DNA of 64,000 nt from AP-15 sp963724435 (GTDB lineage: Bacteria > Pseudomonadota > Alphaproteobacteria > ATCC43930 > CGMCC-115725), in NCBI GenBank assembly GCA_963724435.1, contig CAVRUN010000001.1, positions 1-64,000 of the forward strand, given 5' to 3'. The notes beneath the pieces were generated by a model. It had not been told where the DNA came from and made no database searches. It saw only the letters and a list, made by a program, of their open reading frames with translations. Positions 42,033-51,470 of this stretch are shown in pieces. A program made the position numbers and the translations under genes. Positions within the stretch are counted from its first letter, which is position 1. Each line of letters opens with the position of its first letter.

Positions 42033-45000
42033 TCAGATCGACTGGGCGGCGCCGGCCGCGCGAAATACCCGAGCTGAACGGCGGCGTCCGAGCCAGAATA
42101 CTAAACCCGCCACCGCCGCCGTCGCTGTCAGCGCGCCTGCCGCAGATGCGGGATCCACCTTCGCTGGCAGCTGGCGAGTTCGTTCCTCAATCTCGCGCGC
42201 TGTGGTGACACGCTCGTTTTTTAGCGCGATCTCCAGGATTTGTGCCGGGTGGAGCGCATGACGTCCGGCGCCATGTTGGATCTGATCGCGGCAGCTGAAG
42301 CCGTCGGCGACGATCAATGTATCGTAGCCTGCATTGCGCACCGCCGGCAATAAGGCCTGCTCGGCAATGGTCATCGAAACCGGATAGTGATCGGCCTCGT
42401 AGCCGAACGAGCCGGCGTGGCCGCAGCAGCCGGTCGGGTTGGGCTGCAATCTCAGGCCCATCTGTTCAAACATGCGCTGTTGCGTCTCAGCATCAAGCAC
42501 GGCCTTGTGGTGGCAGTGGGCCTGGACCAATGCCTTGGCGGCGAGCTTTGGCGGCTTCCAGCCCGGGGTCGCGAGCAGCAACTCGCTCAAGGTCTTGCTT
42601 TGGCAGGCGAGGCGCTGGGCATCCTCGTCATCGGGCAGCATGTTTCTCAGTTCGTCGCGAAATACCGACAGACAGCTGGGCTCGAGGCCGACAAGCGGTA
42701 CCCCGGCGCGGATCTCGGGACGCAGCGCCTCGATGATCTGCCTCAGATGCCGCTTTGCGAGATCGAGCATGCCGTAATCGTAAAGCGGGCGGCCGCAGCA
42801 CAACGGTTGTTGCGGCACGCTGACGGCGTATCCGGCGGCTTCGAGCACGCGGACGGCGCTTTTTGCTGTGTTCGTAAAAAAGTAATTGTTGAATGTATCG
42901 GGCCACAGGATGACCTGGCGGCGCGAGCCGTCGACCATCTTTGGCTGCCGTTGGAACCAAGTCTGAAAGCTCTCCTCGGCAAAGGCCGGAGCCTCACGCT
43001 CGGTGGTGAAACCGGCTGCGGCCTTTAGTGCGTCGCCAAGCCCCGGCATGCGCAGCAGCAGATTGACCCATCCCGGCGCCAGCATGGCCAGCCGCGCCCA
43101 CCACATGACAAGACCCATACTGTAGGCCGACCGGGGACGCATCCGCCCCCGGTAATAATGCGCCAGGAACTCGGCCTTATAGGTCGCCATATCGACCGAA
43201 ACCGGACAGTCGTGCTTGCAACCTTTGCATTGCAGGCAGAGGTCGAGCGCTTCACGCACTCCTTCTTCCTGCCAGCCTCTGTCCAACGGGTCGCCCCGCA
43301 TCATCTCAAACAAAAGATGCGCCCGGCCGCGCGTCGAATGCATCTCTTCGCGTGTGCCCTGAAAGCTCGGACACATTGTCTGGCCTTCGAGGCTGCGGCA
43401 CTTCCCGACGCCAAAACAGCGCTCGGCGGCCTGCGCGAAGCTGCTGTGGTCGTCGGGATAGCGGAAATAGGTCTCGACCTGCCGCGGCGCGTAATCCGGA
43501 CCCAGGCGCAGATTGGCGTCGAGCGGATTAGCGTCGATGACCTTGCCCGGGTTCATCCGCCAATGCGGGTCCCAGATTGTCTTGAACTCACGGAACGCCT
43601 GGATCAGCTCGGGCCCGAACATCTTAGGCAACAGCTCGCCCTTGGCCTGGCCGTCGCCATGCTCACCGGAGAGCGAACCGCCATATTTGAGGCACAGATC
43701 CGAAGCCTCCTGCATGTACTCGCGAAAGCGGGCAACGCCTTCTTTGGTTTTGAGCCCAAAGGTCATGCGCGCGTGGACACAGCCATCGCCAAAATGGCCA
43801 AACAGCGTCGCGGTATAGCCGAAACGCTCGTTGAGCTTGTTAAACTCGCGAAGATAATCGCCGAGCCGCTCGGGCGGGACCGCGGCATCCTCCCACGACG
43901 GCCAAGCATCCTCGACGCCCGGAATGTGGCTCGAGCCGACCCCATTTTCGCGAATATTCCAGATCTTTGCCTGCTCCTCGGCGGGTTCGATCAGGCGCAT
44001 ACCGGAGGCGTGGGTACCGATTTTTTTCAAGCTGGCGTAGGCCTTTTCCGCCTTGTCATTCGCTTCCTTTTGTTCATCGCCGCCGAACTCAACCAGCAAC
44101 CAGGCCCTGCCTTGCGGTAATAACCGCTCGCCGGGGACAGGTTTGCCTTTGCGCTTCATGTTTTCGACGACGTGGCCGTCAAAGGCTTCGAGCGCATCGG
44201 GGCCGAGGCCGCGCAATTCGCCGACATCATCCGCCGCGCGCGCGATATCGGGATAGCCCAGCACTAACAATGCCCGCTTGGCCGGCCACGGTAGCAGACG
44301 CAGTGTCGCGGCCAATGTCAGGGCGCAGGTCCCTTCCGACCCGACCAGAGAACGGGCAACATGAAAGCCTTTTTCGGGGAGAAGGTCGTCTAAATTGTAG
44401 CCGGAGACGCGGCGCGGAATATTCGGATAGCGGCGGCGGATCTCGTCGGCATAGCGATCCACCAATTCTTTGAGCCGTGAATAAATTTCGGCGCGCCGAC
44501 CGCCGCCGCTGCGGATCAGATCCAAAGTTTCGTCGTCAGTAGCCCCCACCCGCATGCGCAGGCCGTCATAGGTCAGGATATCGAGCTCCTCGATATTATC
44601 GACGGTTTTGCCGCCCATAACGGTGTGGGCGCCGCAGGAGTTGTTGCCGATATTGCCGCCAAGCGTGCAATAAGCATGGGTCGCGGGATCGGGGGCGTAG
44701 GTCAGGCCGTGCTTTTGCGCGGCATGACGGACCTGATCATTGATGGCGCCGGGCTGCACCTTGGCGCGGCGGCCGTCCGGGTCGAGCGCTAAGATCCGGT
44801 TCATGTATTTTGAAAAATCAATGACAACCGCGACATTGCAAGTCTGGCCGGAGAGGCTGGTGCCGCAGCCGCGCCCGAGTATCGGCACTTGGCGCGCGCG
44901 GCACACGGCGACAGTAGCCTCAACATCGGCCACATCCTTTGGGATCACCACCCCGATCGGCACCTGGCGATAGATCGACAGATCCGTCGCATAGAGCGCA

Positions 45001-45158
45001 CGGCTGGCGCGGTCAAAGCGCACCTCGCCGGCAATCTCTGCAGCGAGAGCATCGGCGAGGTCGGCAGCCGCCTCACGCTGCCGGCGTTGCACCGGGGCGT
45101 TTGACGCAGGCGAGATCTGACGCGCCCGCGCCGTGAATGTCTCGAGGGCGAGCGTCAT
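42033..45158 (-). CDS. FAD/Fe-S fusion dehydrogenase (D-lactate/glycolate type)
   Basis: A 1041-residue fusion. The N-terminal half is an FAD-binding-4 (GlcD-type) domain, with GRGCGTSLSGQTCNVAVV and GGNIGNNSCGAHTVMGGKT, and SLSGEHGDGQAKGELLP near residue 490 in the FAD-oxidase C domain. From about 610 it carries an Fe-S part: CLQCKGCKHDCPVSVD plus an earlier Cys pair bind clusters, then CCGRPLYDYG and CCGHAGSFGYE from the CCG domains that take the electrons. Such fusions oxidise D-lactate, glycolate or other 2-hydroxy acids and pass electrons to quinone. The extreme C-terminus has a membrane helix (AAVAGLVFWLG), an unusual anchor. The ATG at 45158 follows the TPP-enzyme stop by one base. Confidence 0.85.
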   Translation of the reverse strand: MTLALETFTARARQISPASNAPVQRRQREAAADLADALAAEIAGEVRFDRASRALYATDLSIYRQVPIGVVIPKDVADVEATVAVCRARQVPILGRGCGTSLSGQTCNVAVVIDFSKYMNRILALDPDGRRAKVQPGAINDQVRHAAQKHGLTYAPDPATHAYCTLGGNIGNNSCGAHTVMGGKTVDNIEELDILTYDGLRMRVGATDDETLDLIRSGGGRRAEIYSRLKELVDRYADEIRRRYPNIPRRVSGYNLDDLLPEKGFHVARSLVGSEGTCALTLAATLRLLPWPAKRALLVLGYPDIARAADDVGELRGLGPDALEAFDGHVVENMKRKGKPVPGERLLPQGRAWLLVEFGGDEQKEANDKAEKAYASLKKIGTHASGMRLIEPAEEQAKIWNIRENGVGSSHIPGVEDAWPSWEDAAVPPERLGDYLREFNKLNERFGYTATLFGHFGDGCVHARMTFGLKTKEGVARFREYMQEASDLCLKYGGSLSGEHGDGQAKGELLPKMFGPELIQAFREFKTIWDPHWRMNPGKVIDANPLDANLRLGPDYAPRQVETYFRYPDDHSSFAQAAERCFGVGKCRSLEGQTMCPSFQGTREEMHSTRGRAHLLFEMMRGDPLDRGWQEEGVREALDLCLQCKGCKHDCPVSVDMATYKAEFLAHYYRGRMRPRSAYSMGLVMWWARLAMLAPGWVNLLLRMPGLGDALKAAAGFTTEREAPAFAEESFQTWFQRQPKMVDGSRRQVILWPDTFNNYFFTNTAKSAVRVLEAAGYAVSVPQQPLCCGRPLYDYGMLDLAKRHLRQIIEALRPEIRAGVPLVGLEPSCLSVFRDELRNMLPDDEDAQRLACQSKTLSELLLATPGWKPPKLAAKALVQAHCHHKAVLDAETQQRMFEQMGLRLQPNPTGCCGHAGSFGYEADHYPVSMTIAEQALLPAVRNAGYDTLIVADGFSCRDQIQHGAGRHALHPAQILEIALKNERVTTAREIEERTRQLPAKVDPASAAGALTATAAVAGLVFWLGRRRSARVFRAAGAAQSI

Positions 45159-45159
45159 C

Positions 45160-47028
45160 TTATTCGGCCTTCTCTTTTTCTTTTTTGTCTTGCTTTACTT
45201 GGTCCGGCCCCGCTTCGTCCTTACGCCCGGTCAGGCGGTCGATCACCCGCCCGGCAATGCCAAACGGGCTCTGGCTAAAGCTGAATTCCTGTATTGCGTG
45301 GCGGCCGATCGTCAATCCGATCGGGCGCGTATTGCGCTCGCCGCGCCGCATCGCGGACAACAGCTTTTCCGCCTCGTCGCGGGTTATCTCGGGCGGCCAA
45401 GGCGGCTCCAATGGGTCGACGACGCATTCGATCAGTGCCGGACCATCGAGCGCCAGTCCTTCCCGCAATTGTTCGCGGCACCGTGTCGGGTCCTCGATGC
45501 GCAAGCCGCGCGCACCGCACGCCTCGGCGAATTTGACAAAATCGATCGGCGCAAGATCGACACCATATTCCGGATTGCCGAGATAGAGCATCTGCTCCCA
45601 TTTGATGAGCCCCAGCGTATTGTTCTTAATGACGACGACCTTCACCGGCAGCTTGTGCTGCACCAGAGTCGCAAAATCCCCCATCATCATCGTCATCGAG
45701 CCATCGCCGGTGAATGCAACGACTTGCCGGTTGGGATAGGCGGTCTGCGCGCCGATCGCATAGGGCAATGCCGCGGCCATGCTGCACATCGTGCCACTGA
45801 ACGAAAATCGCTGGCGCTCGCGCAGCTTCATGCGCGCTTGCCACACCGTTACAGTGCCGGAATCGCCGCACAGTATAGCGTCCGGCGCCATTAGCTCCGG
45901 CAGGTGCCACGCTACGGTTTGCGGACGCATTGGCGTGCTGCGGTAATTGGCGCGCTCTTCGAGCAATGCCCACCATTCACGCATCTGGTGTTGCGCTTGT
46001 GTCAGGAAACTGCGGTCCTCATTGCGCGGCAATAACGACAGCAGTTCGCGCAAGGTCGCCTGGGCGTCTCCGACAAGGCCGACTTCGACCGGATAGCGCA
46101 GTCCGATCCGCTCGGGCTTGTCGTCGATTTGCACGCCGACGGCTTGGCCCGGCTTGGGTAGGAATTCAATGTAAGGGAAACAGCTGCCGACGATCAGCAA
46201 GGCGTCGCAGTTGCGAAAGGCTTCGACCGATGGCCGGGTCCCGACCACCCCGATCCCGCCTGTGGTGTAGGGGCTGTCATCCGGCACGCATTCCTTGCCG
46301 AGCAAGGCCTTGACGATCGGCGCACCAAGGCGTTCGGCGACCTGCTCGAGCTCCGAGCGGGCGCCCCGGGCGCCGGCGCCCGCAAGGATCGCGACTTTTT
46401 TCTTGCCGGCGAGGAGCTTTGCCGCCCCTTCCAATAATGGCCGCTCCGGCACCGTGCGCGGTGTCTGAAAGGCGCGCGAGATATGTCCCTTGACGTTGCG
46501 CTTGAACCGCTTCCAGTCGGCCGCCCCCAACGCCTGAATGTCGATTGGGATCGCGACATGACCGACTGCGCGATGCGCCAGTGCATTGCGGCAGGCGAGA
46601 TTGACAACGTTCTCGACATGCTCCGGCGCCATTAGCCGCTGATTGTAAGCAGCGACATCTTGAAAGAGGTAATCCTGGTTTATGTCCTGCAGGTAATGCG
46701 TGCCGATCAGATCGTGATAGGTCATCCCGGTGATCGCCAATACCGGGGCGCCGTCGATCTTGGCGTCGTAAAGGCCGTTCAGAAGGTGTACGGCACCCGG
46801 CGCCGCGGTTGAAAAGACGACACCGAGCCGGCCGGTAAATTTCGCATAACCGCAAGCGGCGAGTGCGGCGGCCTCCTCGTGCCGGCAATGGATAAATCTG
46901 ATGCGATCCTTGGCTCGGCGCAGCGATTCAACAAACCCATTGATCCCGTCGCCAGGCAGCCCGAAAACGGTATCAACACCCCAATCGATTAAAATCGCGA
47001 CGATATGATCGCAAACCGTTTCCGCCAT
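45160..47028 (-). CDS. TPP-dependent enzyme, pyruvate oxidase/acetolactate synthase-like
   Basis: A 622-residue thiamine diphosphate enzyme. FGLPGDGINGFVESL and CRHEEAAALAACGYAK give the N-terminal domain with the catalytic Glu; VVGTRPSVEAFRNCDALLIVG is in the middle domain; and FTGDGSMTMMMGDFATLVQ, followed by VVVIKNNTLGLIKWEQ, is the GDGxMxM...NN TPP-Mg motif. Closest relatives are pyruvate oxidase (PoxB) and related decarboxylases. The C-terminus has a highly charged Lys/Glu/Asp tail that resembles the lipid-binding segment of PoxB in position but not in sequence. Start ATG 47028 (GGAGG 5 bp before) is preferred to TTG 47043. The flavin/Fe-S dehydrogenase gene starts one base after its stop, so the two are co-translated. 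Confidence 0.8.
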   Translation of the reverse strand: MAETVCDHIVAILIDWGVDTVFGLPGDGINGFVESLRRAKDRIRFIHCRHEEAAALAACGYAKFTGRLGVVFSTAAPGAVHLLNGLYDAKIDGAPVLAITGMTYHDLIGTHYLQDINQDYLFQDVAAYNQRLMAPEHVENVVNLACRNALAHRAVGHVAIPIDIQALGAADWKRFKRNVKGHISRAFQTPRTVPERPLLEGAAKLLAGKKKVAILAGAGARGARSELEQVAERLGAPIVKALLGKECVPDDSPYTTGGIGVVGTRPSVEAFRNCDALLIVGSCFPYIEFLPKPGQAVGVQIDDKPERIGLRYPVEVGLVGDAQATLRELLSLLPRNEDRSFLTQAQHQMREWWALLEERANYRSTPMRPQTVAWHLPELMAPDAILCGDSGTVTVWQARMKLRERQRFSFSGTMCSMAAALPYAIGAQTAYPNRQVVAFTGDGSMTMMMGDFATLVQHKLPVKVVVIKNNTLGLIKWEQMLYLGNPEYGVDLAPIDFVKFAEACGARGLRIEDPTRCREQLREGLALDGPALIECVVDPLEPPWPPEITRDEAEKLLSAMRRGERNTRPIGLTIGRHAIQEFSFSQSPFGIAGRVIDRLTGRKDEAGPDQVKQDKKEKEKAE

Positions 47029-47043
47029 GACCGCCTCCGCCAA

Positions 47044-47377
47044 GCCGCTCGACCTACTTTATGCTTGACGCCAATCTCCCGGTGGCGTTACCAAACTGTC
47101 GTTAAAGGCGGGTTTTCTGTTTACAATTGAACCGTTGCACGATCGCGATTTGCGCGCGCCGGAATACTCTATTGCTACCGCCGGTTAATCTAGGGTGGCT
47201 ATGCTTGTGAAGGATAAGCGGGCTTTAAACGCCAAATTGCGTAGCGCGAGGCCGCCGCGGATCGCGAGGCGAGATTGGTGATCCCGAAGCGCCATTAGAT
47301 CACACGGCGCAGACGAGCTTACTTGGCGCCTACCCGACGATTGAGCCTTTATGCCTACTCTGGTGATCTAGGGCTTC
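47044..47377. other. Intergenic stretch upstream of the TPP-enzyme gene
   Basis: About 330 bp with no coding frame of family character. It should hold the promoter of the TPP-enzyme operon on the minus strand, as the amidohydrolase gene on the far side also reads minus and ends at 47433. No strong promoter hexamers were identified. Confidence 0.4.
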
Positions 47378-47398
47378 GCCCCCGCTCTTTGCGGGGGC
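47378..47398 (-). terminator. GC-rich hairpin downstream of the amidohydrolase gene
   Basis: GCCCCCGC (47378-47385) and GCGGGGGC (47391-47398) form a perfect 8-bp stem with a TCTTT loop, 35 bp after the amidohydrolase stop on the minus strand. No U tract follows. It probably ends that transcript. Confidence 0.5.
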
Positions 47399-47432
47399 AG
47401 CAGGGTCAGCAAGCGTTGTGTTAACGCTCTAA

Positions 47433-48578
47433 TCAGTTCACAAAGCGGTAGAGCTTGGCGGCGTTGTCGCAGACGATCTTTTTGCGGGTTGCCGCCGGAA
47501 GATGGCCGAGTTCGCGTTCGATGTATTCCTGAGAATCCGGCCAGATGCCATCCGGATGCGGGAAGTCCGAGGCCCACATTATGTTTTCCTCGCCGATATC
47601 GTCGACGAGCTTGGTGCCGATCGGGTCGGTCTGATAAGTGGCATAGCACTGGCGGCGCCAATATTCGCTGGGCCGCATCTTTAGATCGAGTTCCTTAAAC
47701 TGGTCTTCCCATTCGGCATCCATGCGGTTCAACACATAGGGGATCCAGCCGATGCCGGCCTCGCCGATCACGACCTTCAGGTTCGGGTGCCGCTCGAGCA
47801 CACCCGAGAAAATCATCGACAGCAGCACATCCGACATCACCATCTGGAAATTGGTGATATTGGCGGCGCGAGCCGCGAGCGCGGTTTTGGGCGCCAGCTT
47901 TGACAGATCGGGCCGGTTGCCGCCGCCGATCGTATGGAAATGCAATGGCAGCCCGGTGGCGGCAATCGCACTCCACACCGGTTCCCACCACGGGTCCCAC
48001 AGCCGCGCCATGTCGTGCCGCCGGGAGATCTCGACACCGCGCACCGCACCCTGGCGCGCCACCCGCTCGATCTCGCCCACCGCCGCATCGATGTCGTGGT
48101 TCGGGATGCAGGCGAGCCCGGCAAAGCGGTCCGGATAGGTGTTGCAAAAACCGCCGAGCCAATCATTGTAAATGTGCAGCATCTCGTTCGCGGCTTCGTC
48201 GTCACTGATCCGCATTGAGGCCCCGAGAATGCCGTACAACACTTCGGCTTGAACCCCGTCGCGGTCCTGGTCCTTGACCCGCAACTCGGGCTCGGTCATG
48301 CGGCGGATGCCCTTTTTGCCGTCCTCGTAGATTCCCTCCGAGGCCATCCGATCGGAGCGATGGATCTTGCCCGGCTCATAGAGGCGGCCGGCCGAGCCCA
48401 TACCGTTCATTAGCCCAAACGAGGCACCCGATTTGGTGACCCATTCCTTGCCGCGCGGCCCGTCTGTCACATACGGCATGCGCTCTTTCATCGCCGCGCT
48501 CGCGTTTTCGGTGAAGAGATCGGGCGGCAACCAGATCAGATCGATATGGCTGTCGGCTGAGATCACATCGTACTTCAT
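47433..48578 (-). CDS. Amidohydrolase-family metal-dependent hydrolase (aromatic decarboxylase-like)
   Basis: A 381-residue TIM-barrel protein. YDVISADSHIDLIWLPPDLF has the DxH motif; GLACIPNHDIDAAVGEIER, GLPLHFHTIGGGNRPD (metal His), ILERHPNLKVVIGEAGIGWIP-type text around VLERHPNLKVVIGEAG and IMWASDFPHPDGIWPDS (Asp and HP) follow the amidohydrolase_2 order. Relatives are called 2-amino-3-carboxymuconate decarboxylase-like or generic amidohydrolases. The ATG at 48578 is preferred over 48584 because GAGGAGG lies 8 bp before it. It is divergent from the CoA transferase gene, with about 90 bp between. The substrate is open, but the CoA transferase next to it fits a CoA-dependent aromatic route. 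Confidence 0.8.
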   Translation of the reverse strand: MKYDVISADSHIDLIWLPPDLFTENASAAMKERMPYVTDGPRGKEWVTKSGASFGLMNGMGSAGRLYEPGKIHRSDRMASEGIYEDGKKGIRRMTEPELRVKDQDRDGVQAEVLYGILGASMRISDDEAANEMLHIYNDWLGGFCNTYPDRFAGLACIPNHDIDAAVGEIERVARQGAVRGVEISRRHDMARLWDPWWEPVWSAIAATGLPLHFHTIGGGNRPDLSKLAPKTALAARAANITNFQMVMSDVLLSMIFSGVLERHPNLKVVIGEAGIGWIPYVLNRMDAEWEDQFKELDLKMRPSEYWRRQCYATYQTDPIGTKLVDDIGEENIMWASDFPHPDGIWPDSQEYIERELGHLPAATRKKIVCDNAAKLYRFVN

Positions 48579-48671
48579 CGGCATATCCTCCTCTTCCGTC
48601 AGAGGTTAGCATGACTCTCGCAAGCGACGGGCGCGAATTGAAATTTCTACTTTGGCGGGGTGCGAAAAAGC

Positions 48672-49877
48672 ATGGTTGAGACGCGGGCGAACATGCCTCT
48701 GGCGGGGGTCACCGTCATCGATTTCGGCCAGATCTTTCAAGGTCCTTATGCGAGCTTGTTGATGGCCAAGGCCGGCGCCTTCGTCATCAAGATCGAGCCG
48801 CCAACAGGCGAACCGGGACGCCGTCGTGCCGATCCCGGCAAAAGCACCACCTTGCCGTTTGCAATGCTGAACCAGAATAAACACGCCGTGACCTTGAACC
48901 TGAAAGAGCCGCGCGGACGCGAGTTGTTGTTCGAAATGGTCCGGCGTGCCGATGTGCTGCTCGAAAATTTCTCGCCCGGCACGATGGATAATCTCGGCGT
49001 CGGTTGGAGCCGATTGCGCGAATTGAACCCGCGACTAATCTACGCCTCAGGCACCGGTTATGGGCTGAGCGGCCCCGACCGCGACAATCTGGCCATGGAT
49101 ATGACGATCCAGGCAGCCTCGGGGATCATGAGTGTGACCGGCTTTCCCGACGGCCCGCCGGTCAAGGCCGGCCCGACCCTGGTCGATTTTATGGGCGGGA
49201 TCCACCTTTATGCCGGGATCGTGACGGCACTCTACGACCGCGACCGCAGCGGGGTTGGCCGGCTCGTCGAAGTGTCGATGCAGGAGACGGTGTGGCCGAG
49301 TTTGGCTGGCAGCTTCGATTACTATTACCGCACCGGGCAAATTCCGCCGCGCACCGGTAACCGCCAAGCCGGGCTTAACAGCGCTCCCTATAATGTGTTT
49401 TCGACCAAGGACGGGCATGTCGCGATCCATGTCGTGACCGAGGCGCATTTCCAAAACCTGTTAAAGGCGATGGGCCGCGAGGATCTCGCCGAGGATCCGC
49501 GCTTTGCAACCAATGCCGGTCGCGTCGCGCATATGGATGAAACCGACGCGCTGGTCGCCGACTGGACTCGCACGCTCGGCAAGATGGAGGTGTTCGCGAT
49601 CACTAAGCAATACCGCATTCCGTGCGCGCCAGTGCGCACCGCACCCGAGGTCATCAACGACCCGCACATGCACGAACGCGGCATGCTGGAACGCATCAAT
49701 CACCCCGAATTGGGCGAGATCGTCGTGCCGACGACGCCATTGCGGCTGCACGGCACAGACAAGGCGCCGGCTGCTCCAAGCCCAACAATCGGCCAGCACA
49801 ATGATGAGATCTATGGCGACTGGCTCGGCCTCTCAATAGCCGAAATCGCCGAACTCAGAAAACATGGCGTGATCTAG
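48672..49877 (+). CDS. CaiB/BaiF family CoA transferase
   Basis: A 401-residue class III CoA transferase. PLAGVTVIDFGQIFQGPYAS opens the N-terminal domain; LLMAKAGAFVIKIEPPTGEP and NKHAVTLNLKEPRGRELLF follow; NLAMDMTIQAASGIMSVTG holds the catalytic Asp that becomes acylated; and GRLVEVSMQETVWPSLAGSF, LNSAPYNVFSTKDGHVAIHV complete it. The enzyme moves CoA between acids such as formate, carnitine or aromatic acids in the cytoplasm. ATG 48672 was chosen; GTG 48660 is also possible. It is divergent from an amidohydrolase gene and ends before a 24-bp palindrome. The acid it activates is unknown. Confidence 0.85.
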   Translation: MVETRANMPLAGVTVIDFGQIFQGPYASLLMAKAGAFVIKIEPPTGEPGRRRADPGKSTTLPFAMLNQNKHAVTLNLKEPRGRELLFEMVRRADVLLENFSPGTMDNLGVGWSRLRELNPRLIYASGTGYGLSGPDRDNLAMDMTIQAASGIMSVTGFPDGPPVKAGPTLVDFMGGIHLYAGIVTALYDRDRSGVGRLVEVSMQETVWPSLAGSFDYYYRTGQIPPRTGNRQAGLNSAPYNVFSTKDGHVAIHVVTEAHFQNLLKAMGREDLAEDPRFATNAGRVAHMDETDALVADWTRTLGKMEVFAITKQYRIPCAPVRTAPEVINDPHMHERGMLERINHPELGEIVVPTTPLRLHGTDKAPAAPSPTIGQHNDEIYGDWLGLSIAEIAELRKHGVI

Positions 49878-49919
49878 CTGTGTCGGCAAAATCGGCTCGT
49901 CTCCTTGCTCAGCGCAATA

Positions 49920-49943
49920 GAGAGAGCGGTGCACCGCTCTCTC
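49920..49943. repeat. 24-bp perfect palindrome after the CoA transferase gene
   Basis: GAGAGAGCGGTG joined to CACCGCTCTCTC reads identically on both strands with no loop. It sits 42 bp after the CoA transferase stop. A cruciform-type terminator or a protein-binding site are both possible. Confidence 0.7.
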
Positions 49944-50626
49944 ACTCCTCGAGCGGGCGTCAGATGTATGCCCGGTACCTTCTACTTGAGTGATTGCGAA
50001 CTGTCGGAGGCGGCAATCACATAAAGGCCTTCGCAGCCCTGTCGGGGGGCGGAGCGCACCCTGGCGGTTTAGGAACCGGGTTCGGCCCGCTACGGTTCGA
50101 TAGCCGAGACCAGCACGGATCTTATGTAAGCCCGGCTTTATGGGCGAAAAATCGCGCCGTTGGAAGCAGTTGCGCGAAACCGTTATCGGAACGACTTAAG
50201 CTTATCTCGGCTGCGCCGCGGCGATCCTCGGTTTCAATTTCGTCTCACGTTCGCCATCACTGAAACTACCGGTGCTGGTCTGTGGGGCGAGGGCACGGCG
50301 GCATTCCGGTCAGTTGGAACCGATCGCCCTGCCGGCCCGTCTGGGCGTGCGCTATGAGGAAATCCCGCATATGCGCCATTTCTTGTCGAAGCACCCGGCG
50401 CGTTCAACCGCATCATGTTCGGCCGGCTCGACGCCCACCGCCATACACGTGAGTAGGGAAAATTCTGCCAGCGAACTCGGCTTGATGCTCGAAAGAGTTA
50501 ACCGCGGGGATTTTAATCCACATATTGGTGGATGACGATCGCACACGGTGACAGCCGTACAGGGATCGAGTTACAAGATGAGCGGCCATTGTTGGCATCG
50601 CTGATGTACGCAGGTGGGAGAGGGTC
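49944..50626. other. Long non-coding or decayed stretch before the Fic module
   Basis: About 680 bp without a convincing gene. Fragments on the plus strand (around 50260-50330) read GLWGEGTAAF-like text, which faintly recalls mandelate racemase-type proteins, and LGVRYEEIPHMRHF, but frames break repeatedly and no family can be named. It looks like remnants of lost DNA flanking the Fic toxin module. Confidence 0.4.
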
Positions 50627-50803
50627 GTGACCGAAAAGTTGTGGGCTCTTATTGAAAAGGCACGGTTGGTGCGCATGTCCCCACGCCAATCGGAGGAGCA
50701 ACGGCGGAGCTTCGCCTACGGCAACACTAAGATCGAAAACGATCGCATCACCCGCGAGATGGTTAATGAGCGTGCGGAGGCGTTAAGAAGCTCAGGTGAG
50801 TGA
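50627..50803 (+). CDS. Fic-module antitoxin (VbhA/FicA-type)
   Basis: A 58-residue protein starting GTG 50627 with GGGAGAGGG before it. It reads MTEKLWALIEKARLVRMS and then RRSFAYGNTKIENDRITREM. The block GNTKIENDRIT matches the inhibitory helix of Fic antitoxins (VbhA-like), in which Glu blocks the ATP site; here Asn replaces Ser/Thr at the position four residues before Glu. Its stop at 50803 lies 8 nt inside the toxin gene (GTGAGTGA), so the two are translationally coupled, as expected for antitoxin first. It binds and silences the toxin encoded downstream. Confidence 0.8.
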   Translation: MTEKLWALIEKARLVRMSPRQSEEQRRSFAYGNTKIENDRITREMVNERAEALRSSGE

Positions 50804-51470
50804 CCCGAAAGAAAGCAGCCGCTACAGTGAGGCTGCATCAGCCTTTCTGATATCAGATGCTGATGAGCGGGCTCGACGCGAGGCCGAGAACGGGTTACGG
50901 CAATTTGATTCAGTTGTCGGTTTGGTTCAGCGCTATCTCGCCGAGCGCTGGCGGTTCGCCTTGAGGATATCAATAATCCTGGGACTGCACAGGGATGCCT
51001 TGCACGGTATCCATGCTTTAGCGGGGAACTTTCGACCATCCACGGTGGAGATTAAAGGTAGCCGGCATATACCGCCTGATGCTTGGCAGGTGCCACAACT
51101 CGTAGAGGAGCCGTGCGATTACGTAAACGACAACTGGGAGAATTCCACGGCGTTGCACCTTGCCGCGTACGTGATGTGGCGGCTGAATTGGATCCATCCA
51201 TTCGCGGACGGGAACGGACGTACGGCGCGGGCGGTCTCTTACCTCGTGCTGTGCATGAAGATGGGCGGCCGTATCCCGGGTACCAGAACCATCCCAGACC
51301 TCATCTCAGAAAATAAACAACAATATTATGAAGGGCTGGAAGCGGCGGATCAACGCTGGGCCTCTAGCAATGAAGTGGAATTGATTCAACTTGAAGAGGT
51401 ACTCGGAAACTTACTGGCAGAGCAATTGGTTTCGGCGCTGGAGGAAGCTAGCGGACGCTTGATAGTGTAA
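50796..51470 (+). CDS. Fic-domain AMP-transferase toxin
   Basis: A 224-residue protein from GTG 50796. NWIHPFADGNGRTARAV at about 132-148 is the HPFxxGNGRxxR Fic motif, with His134 the catalytic base and the Asn and Arg binding the nucleotide phosphates, so it should be an active AMP (or other NMP) transferase. The preceding text (ALRISIILGLHRDALHGIHALAG and VPQLVEEPCDYVNDNW) gives the beta-hairpin flap and the helical core. It lacks an internal inhibitory helix, since that lies in the separate antitoxin. Its stop at 51470 abuts the stop of argG at 51471, with no spacer. It lies in an AT-richer stretch and was probably acquired. Confidence 0.85.
   Translation: MSDPKESSRYSEAASAFLISDADERARREAENGLRQFDSVVGLVQRYLAERWRFALRISIILGLHRDALHGIHALAGNFRPSTVEIKGSRHIPPDAWQVPQLVEEPCDYVNDNWENSTALHLAAYVMWRLNWIHPFADGNGRTARAVSYLVLCMKMGGRIPGTRTIPDLISENKQQYYEGLEAADQRWASSNEVELIQLEEVLGNLLAEQLVSALEEASGRLIV

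Noticed and set aside
50160..50535. WGEGT-containing fragments as a mandelate racemase/enolase-type pseudogene
   Set aside because: Only a few residues fit, frames break, and the catalytic Lys and metal-ligand blocks are missing.
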